Shown: positions 16,690 to 24,386 of the stretch, one piece after another | Position numbering within the stretch: the first letter of the stretch is position 1 | How the letters are laid out: each line of letters opens with the position of its first letter | NCBI GenBank assembly: GCA_937907205.1 | Contig: CALESE010000085.1 | Location: 1-59,242, forward strand | DNA: 59,242 bases | Direction: 5' to 3' | From: an uncultured Romboutsia sp. | Lineage (GTDB): Bacteria > Bacillota > Clostridia > Peptostreptococcales > Peptostreptococcaceae | Program-made: the position numbers and the translations under genes | The notes under the pieces: model-generated | Databases searched by the model: none | Seen by the model: only the letters and a program-made list of their open reading frames with translations | What the model was told of the DNA's origin: nothing

Positions 16690-16887
16690 CTATTGATGAT
16701 TGTTTAGTTGATATATAGAGTTTTGATTTTGAAAATTATTAAAATAAGAAGATATTAAATTATTATTTTGAGCACTTTCTATTATGTCAAAAGCATCTTC
16801 ATAACTCATACCATAATCTGCTGCTATTTCCATTCTTATTTGTCTTAAAGCTATTTTTGCATTTTGCTTATTTAGTTGTTCATTCAT
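16690..16887 (-). CDS. Divergent alpha/beta-type small acid-soluble spore protein-like
   Basis: A 65-residue protein. The segment AKIALRQIRMEIAADYGM (about 10-27) matches the first conserved block of alpha/beta SASPs, including the EIA site cleaved by the germination protease GPR. The second block of normal SASPs (around NG-x-VGG and a basic C-terminus) is missing; instead the tail is rich in N and Q. Clostridioides has a SASP-type gene in the same place beside dacF, as I recall. AGGAGG precedes the ATG. It may be a diverged spore DNA-binding protein or no longer bind DNA. Confidence 0.6.
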   Translation of the reverse strand: MNEQLNKQNAKIALRQIRMEIAADYGMSYEDAFDIIESAQNNNLISSYFNNFQNQNSIYQLNNHQ

Positions 16888-16974
16888 ATTAATTCCTCCT
16901 ATTAAAAATAATTTATATGTTTATTTTTTACTTAAAAAATGCATTTATGATTGTTATTTTTTAGTATTTTTATA

Positions 16975-17028
16975 ACAAAAAATCCTATATAGATAGACAC
17001 GCTTTTTTCGCATCAAATATATAGGATT
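16975..17028 (-). terminator. Intrinsic terminator of the DHFR-like gene
   Basis: 11-bp arms (16981-16991, 17018-17028); on the minus strand followed by TTTTTTG. The long loop contains a further weak pairing. Confidence 0.75.
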
Positions 17029-17117
17029 AATTTTATTTTAAATACTATCTTTATTTTTATTAAAATATTTCTTCTATTTTATATTAATATAACTTTTATT
17101 CATTATATTGTTCAATT

Positions 17118-17642
17118 TTATCTTTTAGTATATCTAATAATTACTATTCCCTCATCAACTATATACTCTTTTAAATGTAGATCTATCTTAGGATTATTTC
17201 CTAAAAATAATGGTCTTCCATTGCCTAATATTGTAGGTATTATTCCTATTATATATTCATCTATAATATCAGCCTTTATAAAGCTATCTAAAAGTACTCC
17301 ACCTCCAAATAAGAATATATCTTTGCCTTCCTTATTTCTTTCTTCTTCTATTACTTTTACTATATCACCATTTATAAAATGTATATTGTCGTAATCTTTA
17401 ATTTCCTTAGAAGTTGCTATATATACTTTTTTACTTTTAAAATCATTGTGCATATTTTGGTCATAACATTTTTTCCCCATAACTACAACATCTATATCTT
17501 CTAAGAATTTATTAAAATCCCACTTATTTTCAGTGTCTAATCTTTTATCTCCATCACCAATTATCCAGTCATATCCTCCATCTTCACTTGCTATATATCC
17601 ATCAAGACTTATTGCTAAATTTAATATTATTTTTCTACTCAT
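17118..17642 (-). CDS. Dihydrofolate reductase family protein (RibD C-terminal-like)
   Basis: A 174-residue protein of the DHFR/RibD C-terminal fold (YwjB/YyaP group). It begins RKIILNLAISLDGYIAS and has the NADPH-binding stretch IFLFGGGVLLDSFI (about 109-122) and the IGIIPTILGNGRPLF motif typical of these reductases. It is not a classical FolA. Substrate unknown. It is divergent from a WYL regulator gene, with a 15-bp dyad in between, so it may be that regulator's target. Confidence 0.88.
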   Translation of the reverse strand: MSRKIILNLAISLDGYIASEDGGYDWIIGDGDKRLDTENKWDFNKFLEDIDVVVMGKKCYDQNMHNDFKSKKVYIATSKEIKDYDNIHFINGDIVKVIEEERNKEGKDIFLFGGGVLLDSFIKADIIDEYIIGIIPTILGNGRPLFLGNNPKIDLHLKEYIVDEGIVIIRYTKR

Positions 17643-17743
17643 ATTTATCTCCTATCTTTAATTATATTGCTTGTTACTATTATCTAAATTATATATTATA
17701 TAATTAAATACTCAGTACAAAATATATTATAAGATATAATAGT

Positions 17744-17758
17744 TGACATCATATGTCA
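17744..17758. promoter_or_regulatory. Dyad in the divergent regulator promoter region
   Basis: TGACAT-CAT-ATGTCA is a perfect 6+6 inverted repeat with a three-base spacer, overlapping a possible TTGACA (17743-17748). It lies 19 bases upstream of the WYL regulator start and between two divergent genes, as expected for an autoregulatory operator. Confidence 0.5.
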
Positions 17759-17776
17759 TATTTGAAAGGAAAAGTT

Positions 17777-18727
17777 ATGAAAGCAGATAGATTAATTTCT
17801 ATATTAATGTTGTTGCAAATAAATAAACAAATGACAGCAAATGAATTGGCTACTAAATTAGAGGTATCCACTAGAACTATATACAGAGATATTGAATCTT
17901 TAAGTGGTTTAGGTATACCTATATTTAGTGATAGAGGAACAAATGGTGGTATAAAACTTTTAGGAAATTATAAAACTTCTTTAACTGGAATAAATCAAAA
18001 TGAATTATATTCTTTGTTTATTCCAGCAGGAGATAAAATATTAGAAGACTTAGGTGTAGAAAAACTAAAAAATTCTACACTACTTAAACTTCTAGGAAGT
18101 TCTTCTTCTAATCAAATAAATGAAATTGAAAAAATTCAAAACTATATTTATATAGATATGAATACTTGGAATGATAATCCAAATTATATAGACAAGGATA
18201 TTCTTTCTACATTACAAAATACAATCTGGAACTTTAATTCAGTAATGTTTCTGTACAGAAAAATAAATGAAATAAAAACTGTTAAGTTAAATCCTTTAGG
18301 GTTAGTCTGTAAAAGAGGGATTTGGTATTTAGTTGGAGCTAATCATGATATTGTTAAAACCTATAAGGTTAGCTCTATAGAAAATATTACTCTAACTGAT
18401 GAGTATTTTAAAAGACCTATTGATTTTGACTTAGAAAGTTATTGGAAATCATCTACCAGTAATTTTAAGTATTTAATTCCTAAATATAAATTTATATTTA
18501 AAATTAATCCTTCTATTTTAAATCATATAAAAGAAAGAAAGTTTATAACTATAACTAATACTGTTGTTAAAGATAATTATATATATATTGATATAAATTT
18601 TGATTCCATATTGCAAGGTATTGAGTTTGCTTTTGGCTATGGAAATGATATTGAAATAATAGAACCAGTTAGTGCTATAAATGATATTAAAAAAAAGGCA
18701 ATGGAAATAATTGAATTATACAAATAA
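17777..18727 (+). CDS. HTH and WYL domain transcriptional regulator (YafY family)
   Basis: A 316-residue regulator. Residues 3-55 form a winged helix-turn-helix of the HTH_11/DeoR type (MTANELATKLEVSTRTIYRD). A WYL domain spans about 140-210 and contains the WYLVGANHD segment, and a WCX-like C-terminal region follows. WYL domains sense ligands, often nucleotides; the ligand here is unknown. The frame opens at 17753, but AAAGGA fits the ATG at 17777. It faces a DHFR-like gene, the best candidate target. A terminator follows. Confidence 0.92.
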   Translation: MKADRLISILMLLQINKQMTANELATKLEVSTRTIYRDIESLSGLGIPIFSDRGTNGGIKLLGNYKTSLTGINQNELYSLFIPAGDKILEDLGVEKLKNSTLLKLLGSSSSNQINEIEKIQNYIYIDMNTWNDNPNYIDKDILSTLQNTIWNFNSVMFLYRKINEIKTVKLNPLGLVCKRGIWYLVGANHDIVKTYKVSSIENITLTDEYFKRPIDFDLESYWKSSTSNFKYLIPKYKFIFKINPSILNHIKERKFITITNTVVKDNYIYIDINFDSILQGIEFAFGYGNDIEIIEPVSAINDIKKKAMEIIELYK

Positions 18728-18773
18728 TTATTAATTTAATGATTTTAAATAGCTTATTATATATCCAAACTAT

Positions 18774-18802
18774 AAAAAGATGCCTTTATTGGCATCTTTT
18801 TT
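18774..18802 (+). terminator. Intrinsic terminator of the WYL regulator gene
   Basis: Perfect 11-bp arms (18774-18784, 18791-18801) with six-base loop and T6 tail. Confidence 0.9.
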
Positions 18803-18807
18803 ATTAA

Positions 18808-18933
18808 TTATTTTCCTGCTAATTCTAATGCTCTATCTAAAACAACTTTACCATTGCACATTCCATAATGAGTCATATTTATAACTTCAACTGGAGCACT
18901 ATCTCCAACTATTTTTTTATCTTTTTCTAACAT
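18808..18933 (-). pseudogene. Short 3' gene remnant
   Basis: A 41-codon open frame on the minus strand, reading VGDSAPVEVINMTHYGMCNG and ending GKVVLDRALELAGK. It looks like the C-terminal end of a soluble enzyme, but there is no ribosome site before its ATG and an upstream in-frame stop lies close by, so it is probably a leftover of a deleted gene. I cannot name the parent family. The rest of the 18934-19096 stretch holds a promoter-like sequence on the plus strand (TTGAAA at 18955, TATAAT at 18977, 16-base spacer) with no gene behind it. Confidence 0.4.
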
Positions 18934-19065
18934 AAATTCATATTATGTAATTTATTGAAAACGTTTTTAATTATGCTATAATAATATACTATTTCTTTTT
19001 AATTGTCTATACATTTAATATTTTTTAATTAACTAAAAAAATATATATACATTTAAATTCAATTA

Positions 19066-19105
19066 CATTATTAAAAGCCTAGATATATCTAAGCTTTTAA
19101 TAATG
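19066..19105 (-). terminator. Hairpin at the end of ylxP
   Basis: 13-bp arms (19066-19078, 19093-19105) with a 12-base palindromic core (19080-19091). The ylxP stop codon is in the stem. The tail is only weakly T-rich. Confidence 0.6.
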
Positions 19106-19384
19106 ATTTAATTCATTTTCTATATTTATTATTTCAGCATCAGTATTTTCTTCTATAAAATCAATTATATTTTCAACCATAGAATCACCTATTTTAGAAT
19201 CTAAAAATATACCTGATATTCCTATTGTTATTCTTTGATGTAAATCTTGATTATCTATTTCTGCTACTGATATATTAAATTTATTTTGAAGTTTAGCTAT
19301 TATGCTTTTTACAACCATTCTTTTTTCTTTTAATGAATGTACCCAACTAGCTCGCAAATCAATTTTCATTACAAGTATTTTCAT
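19097..19384 (-). CDS. ylxP: DUF503 family protein YlxP
   Basis: A 95-residue protein with the DUF503 pattern: MKILVMKIDLRASWVHSLKEKRMVVKSI, then NISVAEIDNQDLHQR and a helix ending FIEENTDAEIIN. In Bacillus ylxP lies in the nusA-infB-rbfA region and may help ribosome maturation. Here it lies directly after ylbF. It is small and cytosolic. Function not proven. Confidence 0.88.
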   Translation of the reverse strand: MKILVMKIDLRASWVHSLKEKRMVVKSIIAKLQNKFNISVAEIDNQDLHQRITIGISGIFLDSKIGDSMVENIIDFIEENTDAEIINIENELNHY

Positions 19385-19398
19385 TTGTTTATCCTTTC

Positions 19399-19734
19399 TT
19401 ATCTATAATCATTTTCTATAGCTTGTGCTAATATTTTATTTATATTATCCATAAGTAAATTTATTTTTTGCTCACTTTCTAAATAAGTTGCAACTTTTTT
19501 ATTTTTAGATATTTTTTTTTGAGTACTTTCAAATTTTATAGCTGTCTTTTTATCAATTTTTTCATTTTTAATTCTATATCTTTGAAGTTGCATTTGATTT
19601 ATTCTATATTCCTTTAGTAAATTTTCCGAATTTTTATCGTTTTTTAATTCATTCATAGATTTTGTAAAATTTCTATATTCCTTACTATTTTTTATTTCAT
19701 TAGCTAACTTTGTCGCTGTTTCATATACTCCCAT
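19399..19734 (-). CDS. ylbF: YlbF/YmcA family regulator
   Basis: A 111-residue, mostly helical, charged protein of the YlbF/YmcA (Com_YlbF) family. The pattern ANEIKNSKEYRNFTKSMNELKND and the later KKVATYLESEQKINLLMDNINKIL are typical. In Bacillus YlbF, YmcA and YaaT form a complex that adjusts RNase Y cleavage and development. It is followed 14 bases later by ylxP. GGGAGG precedes the ATG. Family assignment is good; the exact paralogue is not certain. Confidence 0.82.
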   Translation of the reverse strand: MGVYETATKLANEIKNSKEYRNFTKSMNELKNDKNSENLLKEYRINQMQLQRYRIKNEKIDKKTAIKFESTQKKISKNKKVATYLESEQKINLLMDNINKILAQAIENDYR

Positions 19735-19763
19735 ACTATACCTCCCAAAAATTTATTACAATC

Positions 19764-19803
19764 AAAAAAGATTGAATATAATTTATTATATTCAATCTTT
19801 TTT
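19764..19803 (-). terminator. Intrinsic terminator of rnjA
   Basis: Perfect 18-bp arms (19764-19781, 19786-19803) with loop TTTA and A6/T6 ends; very strong. Confidence 0.92.
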
Positions 19804-19805
19804 AA

Positions 19806-21482
19806 TTATACCTCCATTATTATAGGAAGTATCATTGGATTTCTTTTAGTTTTTTGGTATAAATAATCTTTTAGATTTTCTTTTATATTATTTTTTAAAT
19901 AAGCCCACTCTTTTATGTTTCTATCTTCACAATCTTTTAATACTTGTTTTATAACATTTTTAGCTCCATCCATTAAATCTTCAGATTCTCTTACATAAAC
20001 AAATCCTCTTGATATAATATCTGGACCTGCTAAAACTTTTCCATCTTCTTTAGATATAGTTACAACAACTATCATTAAACCATCTTCTGATAAGTGTTTT
20101 CTATCTCTTAATACGATATTTCCTACATCTCCTACACCTAAACCATCAACTAAAACATTTCCTGTAGGTATAATTCCACTTATTTTAGCTGAATTTCTAT
20201 CTAACTCTAATACTTCTCCAACTTTATTTATAAATATATTTTGGCTAGGCATACCTAATTCTTCTGCTAATTCTGCATGCTTTTTTAACATTCTAAACTC
20301 ACCATGTATCGGCATAAAGAATTTAGGCTTTGTTATAGTATGAATCAGCTTTAATTCTTCTTGATAAGCATGACCTGATACATGTATATATGACTCATCA
20401 TATACAACTTCTGCACCTTTTTCAAATAAGAAATCAATTACTTTTGATATTGGTTTTTCATTTCCTGGTATTGGATGAGCTGATATTATAATTAAATCTC
20501 CACTTTTTATCTCTACTTTTTTATGCTCGGAACTTGCCATTCTAGCTAATGCTGACATTGGCTCTCCTTGAGAACCTGTTGTTATTAATACGATTTCACC
20601 ATCTTCATACTTATACAAATCATTTATTTCTATTAAAATATCTTCTGGTATATCTAAATATCCTAGTTCTTTAGCAACTCCAACAACGTTTATCATTGAT
20701 CTACCTGAAACAGCTACTTTTCTACCAAACTTTTCTGCAGCATTTATTATTTGTTGTAATCTGTGTATATTAGAAGCAAATGTAGCAACTATTATTCTAC
20801 TATTTTCAGCTTTTCTAAATAAATCTTCTAATCCTGCTCCTACAGTCTTTTCTGACATAGAATATCCTTGCTTTTTTGCATTAGTACTTTCTGCTAATAA
20901 TAAAAGTACTCCTTTTTTACCAAGTTCAGCTATTCTAGTTATATCCATTACCTCTCCGTCCATAGGTGTATAGTCTATTTTAAAGTCTCCTGTGTGATAT
21001 ATTATCCCTTGGTCTGTATGAATAGCTATAGAACAAGCATCTGGTATACTATGATTATTTTTTACAAATTCTACTTCCATAACATTAAGCTTTATTATGT
21101 CTCTTGGCTCAACAATATTTAACTTAACATTACCCATTTTATGCTCTTTTAATTTTACTTGTATAAGACCTACTGTAAGTCTTGTAGCGTATATTGGAAC
21201 ATTTATCTTTCTTAGTATATAAGGAATAGCCCCTATATGGTCTTCATGGCCATGTGTAATAAATATACCTTTTACTTTGTCCCTATTTTTTATTAAATAA
21301 GTTATATCTGGTATAACTATGTCTACCCCTAGCATATCATCTCCTGGGAAACTAAGACCAGCATCGATTACAACTATTTCATCTTTGTACTCAATTGCAG
21401 TCATGTTCTTTCCAACTTCATTAAGTCCTCCTAATGCCATTATCTTTATTTTATTGGCGTTTTTCTTGAACAAATGCATCAT
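19806..21482 (-). CDS. rnjA: Ribonuclease J
   Basis: A 558-residue metallo-beta-lactamase/beta-CASP nuclease with 5'-3' exonuclease and endonuclease activity, central to mRNA decay and RNA maturation. ITHGHEDHIGAIPY carries the zinc-binding HxHxDH motif, and HTGDFKID and ISAHPIPGNEKP mark the rest of the active site. A C-terminal domain follows (about 465-558). The ATG pair at 21479-21482 is only 0-3 bases after GGAG; a TTG at 21473 has the ideal nine-base spacing, so the true protein may start three residues later. Confidence 0.95.
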   Translation of the reverse strand: MMHLFKKNANKIKIMALGGLNEVGKNMTAIEYKDEIVVIDAGLSFPGDDMLGVDIVIPDITYLIKNRDKVKGIFITHGHEDHIGAIPYILRKINVPIYATRLTVGLIQVKLKEHKMGNVKLNIVEPRDIIKLNVMEVEFVKNNHSIPDACSIAIHTDQGIIYHTGDFKIDYTPMDGEVMDITRIAELGKKGVLLLLAESTNAKKQGYSMSEKTVGAGLEDLFRKAENSRIIVATFASNIHRLQQIINAAEKFGRKVAVSGRSMINVVGVAKELGYLDIPEDILIEINDLYKYEDGEIVLITTGSQGEPMSALARMASSEHKKVEIKSGDLIIISAHPIPGNEKPISKVIDFLFEKGAEVVYDESYIHVSGHAYQEELKLIHTITKPKFFMPIHGEFRMLKKHAELAEELGMPSQNIFINKVGEVLELDRNSAKISGIIPTGNVLVDGLGVGDVGNIVLRDRKHLSEDGLMIVVVTISKEDGKVLAGPDIISRGFVYVRESEDLMDGAKNVIKQVLKDCEDRNIKEWAYLKNNIKENLKDYLYQKTKRNPMILPIIMEV

Positions 21483-21612
21483 CTCCTTTTTGTCTATTCA
21501 GTTTTATTTAAATTTAAACACGTTCTATAATTTAAATAATATCAACTCACGCACTCTTTACCAGTTATTATAATTGTATCATATTTTATCATATAATTTA
21601 AGTCATATTTAA

Positions 21613-21661
21613 AATACATTTAATGTATTATTTTGACAAACCTATTTTATTTTGATATCCT
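21613..21661 (+). promoter_or_regulatory. Promoter of the YdjM-like gene with adjacent palindrome
   Basis: TTGACA (21633-21638) and TATCCT (21656-21661) are 17 bases apart. Just upstream, AATACATT-T-AATGTATT (21613-21629) is a perfect palindrome and may bind an activator or repressor. Confidence 0.5.
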
Positions 21662-21692
21662 TCATATATAATATAAGTTTTATGGAGGATAT

Positions 21693-22430
21693 ATGCGTGG
21701 AAAAACTCATTGTGCAATAGGTGTCTTAAGTGTTATTCAAGCTTCTATACTTTTTAAAATACCTATCTCACTTTTTAACTTAATTATCTCTGCCTTATTT
21801 GCTATATTGCCAGATTTAGATGAATCTAACTCAACAATATCAAACCTTTTATTAAAAAAAGATTTTTCAAAGTCAGTATTAAAATGTTGCATTTATTTAA
21901 TTAATATTTTAATTTTTTTTATATCTATAAGAATTAACGACAATTTTTTTATTAGTGCTTTAATAACTTTTGTTACTATTATTATAATAGAATCAAAATT
22001 AAATCATAATACATTAAGAAAACTATTTTTATCTTTAATATTTATTCTACTTGCATTTTGTCTTTATCTTATAAGTAAACAAATATCATTTGTTATATTT
22101 TGTTTAATGTTAGCTATATTCCCGTGGCTTAAACATAGAGGCTATTCACATAGTTTATTTGCAATTATCATAATACATTTCTTACTAAAACAAATAGAAC
22201 TAATAACTAATATATCAAATTTATGCTTTTTTGGAACTGTTAGTTATGCAAGTCATCTATTTTTAGGTGATTTATTTACTAGATCTGGTATACCAATCTT
22301 TTACCCAATTAGTGAAAAAAAATACTCTTTATGCTTTTTCAAAGTTGGAAGTTTTTTTAGTAATATACTAGAAATGTTGTTTATTTTATTTTTACTATCA
22401 ATGGTAATTTATTCTATAATAAAAATATAA
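21693..22430 (+). CDS. YdjM-type membrane-bound metal-dependent hydrolase family protein
   Basis: A 245-residue membrane protein of the YdjM (DUF457) family. The motif residues are present in order: GKTHCAIG, LPDLDES, LKHRGYSHSLFA and ASHLFLGDLFTRSGI, giving several H and D residues that would bind metal. At least five hydrophobic helices. In E. coli ydjM is an SOS gene; in spore formers the related YfhO/YwaF genes are uncharacterised. Start ATG follows GGAGG. It converges on fur through a shared terminator. Confidence 0.85.
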   Translation: MRGKTHCAIGVLSVIQASILFKIPISLFNLIISALFAILPDLDESNSTISNLLLKKDFSKSVLKCCIYLINILIFFISIRINDNFFISALITFVTIIIIESKLNHNTLRKLFLSLIFILLAFCLYLISKQISFVIFCLMLAIFPWLKHRGYSHSLFAIIIIHFLLKQIELITNISNLCFFGTVSYASHLFLGDLFTRSGIPIFYPISEKKYSLCFFKVGSFFSNILEMLFILFLLSMVIYSIIKI

Positions 22431-22448
22431 GTCCCATAAGGGACTTAT
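22427..22448. terminator. Bidirectional terminator between ydjM-like gene and fur
   Basis: Perfect 9-bp arms (22427-22435, 22440-22448) with loop ATAA; contains the plus-strand stop codon and abuts the fur stop. Confidence 0.75.
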
Positions 22449-22889
22449 TTATTTCGTACAATTATCACATGTTCCATAAAACTTAACATCATGATTTAAT
22501 ATATTAAATTTATATAAATTTTGTATTTCATCTTCTATATTATCTAGTAAGTCTTCTTTGACCTCTATTATTTTCCCACAAGATTTACAAATTAAATGAT
22601 GATGATGATGAGCATCTTCTTCATTTAAATTTAACTCATATCTTATACATCCATCATCTAGATTTAGTTTAGATATTGCACCTATTTCATCTAATAATTG
22701 CATTGTTCTATAAACTGTAGCTAAACCAATTTCTGGGCAATCTACTCTAACTAAATCATATATTTCTTCACTACTTAAATGTTCTGAATCATTTTTTAAT
22801 AATATCTCTATAATCGCTCTTCTTTGAGGTGTAATCTTAAATCCTGTCTCTTTTAATTTTTCTTTTAATATTTCCATTGCATTCATCAT
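22449..22889 (-). CDS. fur: Fur family transcriptional regulator
   Basis: A 146-residue metal-dependent repressor. N-terminal winged helix (residues 10-85, with ITPQRRAIIEIL and GLATVYRTMQLLDE), then the metal-binding domain with five consecutive histidines (94-98) and two structural zinc CxxC pairs (C101/C104, C141/C144). The residue in RYEL (E85) is glutamate where peroxide sensor PerR has aspartate, which favours an iron-sensing Fur over PerR. The promoter lies under a long perfect palindrome, which suggests autoregulation. ATG codons at positions 1, 2 and 5 leave the exact start open. Confidence 0.9.
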   Translation of the reverse strand: MMNAMEILKEKLKETGFKITPQRRAIIEILLKNDSEHLSSEEIYDLVRVDCPEIGLATVYRTMQLLDEIGAISKLNLDDGCIRYELNLNEEDAHHHHHLICKSCGKIIEVKEDLLDNIEDEIQNLYKFNILNHDVKFYGTCDNCTK

Positions 22890-22914
22890 AATATCACCTT
22901 TGTATTTTCAATTG

Positions 22915-22959
22915 ATAATCTTTATTAATTATTTTAATTAATAAAGATTATTTTGTCAA
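22915..22959 (-). promoter_or_regulatory. fur promoter covered by a 37-base perfect palindrome
   Basis: On the minus strand TTGACA (22954-22959) and TAAAAT (22931-22936) are 17 bases apart. The spacer and -10 element lie within an inverted repeat of perfect 17-bp arms (22915-22931, 22935-22951) separated by three bases. The arms carry GATAAT-like half sites known from Fur boxes. It could also act as terminator of the upstream LCP gene, but no T tract follows. Confidence 0.7.
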
Positions 22960-22977
22960 GTTTTTTAGAAAGTTAAA

Positions 22978-23880
22978 TTATTGGCCTCCATAGATAAAAT
23001 TATGTAAAAGTTCTATATTTTTATCTATATTCCACTTTACAACATATGTCCCATTATCATTTAATCTTCCTTCTTCTCTATAATCTTCAAAAGGAAATTC
23101 CATTTGCTTTATCTCATAACTAGCCATTTCATGTGCTGAAAATGCTAATCTCATTATTTTATCTAAAGAAATATTAACATCTACATAATTTAATGCTGTT
23201 TTTATAATAGGGACATAATTTGTTATAGATGTATTTGCCATCTTATAAGCTAAATTAGTTAATATTTCTCTTTGTCTAGCATCTCTTTTATAAATCGTAT
23301 CAATTTTTCTTATTCTAGCATATGCTAATGCCTGATATCCATTTAAATTATTTGTGCCGGATTTTTCTATATATTCTATATTACCCTTATTTTTATCATT
23401 TAAATCATAACAAACTTTAATAAATTTATTTAAATGATCTAATTCATTTTCATCAATATCTACCTCTACTCCACCTAATATATCAATTAATTCTGTAAAT
23501 GATTTAAAATCTACAACTGCATAATCATTTATATTAATATCAAAGTTTTCATTTATAGTTTGCATAAGTAACTCTTCTTTGCCATATGCATAAGCATGGT
23601 TTAATTTTTCATATCCCTTTCCTGGAATTTTTACTAATGTATCCCTAACTAAAGATGTTAATTTTAACTGTTTATTTAAATTATCTATAGTTAATATTAT
23701 CATTGTATCTGATCTTGATGGTCCATTGCTATTTATACTATCTCTACCTATTAGCAATATATTATCTACATTTTTATTTATTGTATCTTCATTAATATTT
23801 TGTATTGCAGAAACATGACTATAAGATGTTATCATTGTAATTATTAATATAAATATAATCGTTTTTATTGTTTTTTTCAT
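22978..23880 (-). CDS. LytR-CpsA-Psr (LCP) family protein
   Basis: A 300-residue extracellular enzyme of the LCP family, which transfers wall polymers or teichoic acids from lipid carriers to peptidoglycan. Conserved residues are visible: SRSDTMIILTI (R57, D59), LTSLVRDTLVKIPG (R79, D80) and the ARIRKID...KRDARQREIL stretch. The N-terminal hydrophobic stretch ends SHVSA, so it may be cleaved rather than act as an anchor. It lies upstream of fur and ends just before the fur promoter. Polymer substrate unknown. Confidence 0.92.
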   Translation of the reverse strand: MKKTIKTIIFILIITMITSYSHVSAIQNINEDTINKNVDNILLIGRDSINSNGPSRSDTMIILTIDNLNKQLKLTSLVRDTLVKIPGKGYEKLNHAYAYGKEELLMQTINENFDININDYAVVDFKSFTELIDILGGVEVDIDENELDHLNKFIKVCYDLNDKNKGNIEYIEKSGTNNLNGYQALAYARIRKIDTIYKRDARQREILTNLAYKMANTSITNYVPIIKTALNYVDVNISLDKIMRLAFSAHEMASYEIKQMEFPFEDYREEGRLNDNGTYVVKWNIDKNIELLHNFIYGGQ

Positions 23881-23984
23881 AATATATCATCCTTTACTAA
23901 TATTAATGATTATATTTTTACCATTAGTAAATTAAATTAACTCATTTATTTTCAAATTCGAAATATTTACTTAAGTAGAAATAA

Positions 23985-24044
23985 AAGTAAAATAAAAAAC
24001 TTCTTAAAATCAAATTTGATTTTAAGAAGTTTTTTATTTTACTT
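23985..24044 (-). terminator. 60-base perfect palindrome at the end of the DUF1292 gene
   Basis: Two perfect 30-bp arms (23985-24014, 24015-24044) with no spacer. It contains internal A6/T6 runs and ends in the DUF1292 stop codon, so it works as a terminator, although much longer than needed. Confidence 0.85.
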
Positions 24045-24318
24045 ATTGTTCATCTTCGTCGAAGTTTAATCCTTCTTCTTCCATTAATGTATTGTATACA
24101 TCAACAACTATTTCATATTCTTTATCATCTTCTAAGGGAACTAATATTTCTCCTTCTTCATCTTGATCTATTCTAAATATTAATGCTTCTTCTGCTTCTT
24201 CCTCTTCTAAAGGAACTAATATAGCATATTCTTTTCCTTCTGCTTCTAAAGTTAATATTATTTCAAATTGGCTTTCTACACCATTTTCATCAACTAAATT
24301 TATTATGTTCTCTTGCAT
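24043..24318 (-). CDS. DUF1292 family acidic protein
   Basis: A 91-residue highly acidic protein with repeated LVPLEEEEAEEAL and ILVPLEDDKEYEIVVDVYN strands, the pattern of DUF1292 (YrzB). In Firmicutes the gene usually stands beside ruvX, alaS and ireB, as here. Function unknown. A GTG at 24327 is in frame but is part of the ribosome site GAGGTG; the ATG at 24318 six bases later is chosen. It forms a pair with ruvX. Confidence 0.9.
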   Translation of the reverse strand: MQENIINLVDENGVESQFEIILTLEAEGKEYAILVPLEEEEAEEALIFRIDQDEEGEILVPLEDDKEYEIVVDVYNTLMEEEGLNFDEDEQ

Positions 24319-24386
24319 GTGATTCACCTCAGATTATTATTTATTAATTATATTATATATCATAAACTTATAATTTAATATATATT

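Noticed and set aside
22449..22889. Calling the Fur family protein PerR
   Set aside because: The key PerR aspartate is glutamate here (E85 in RYEL), which fits Fur; alignment by eye only.
22915..22951. Reading the fur palindrome simply as the LCP gene terminator
   Set aside because: No T tract follows on the minus strand and the -10 element lies in its centre, so an operator is the better explanation, although both are possible.
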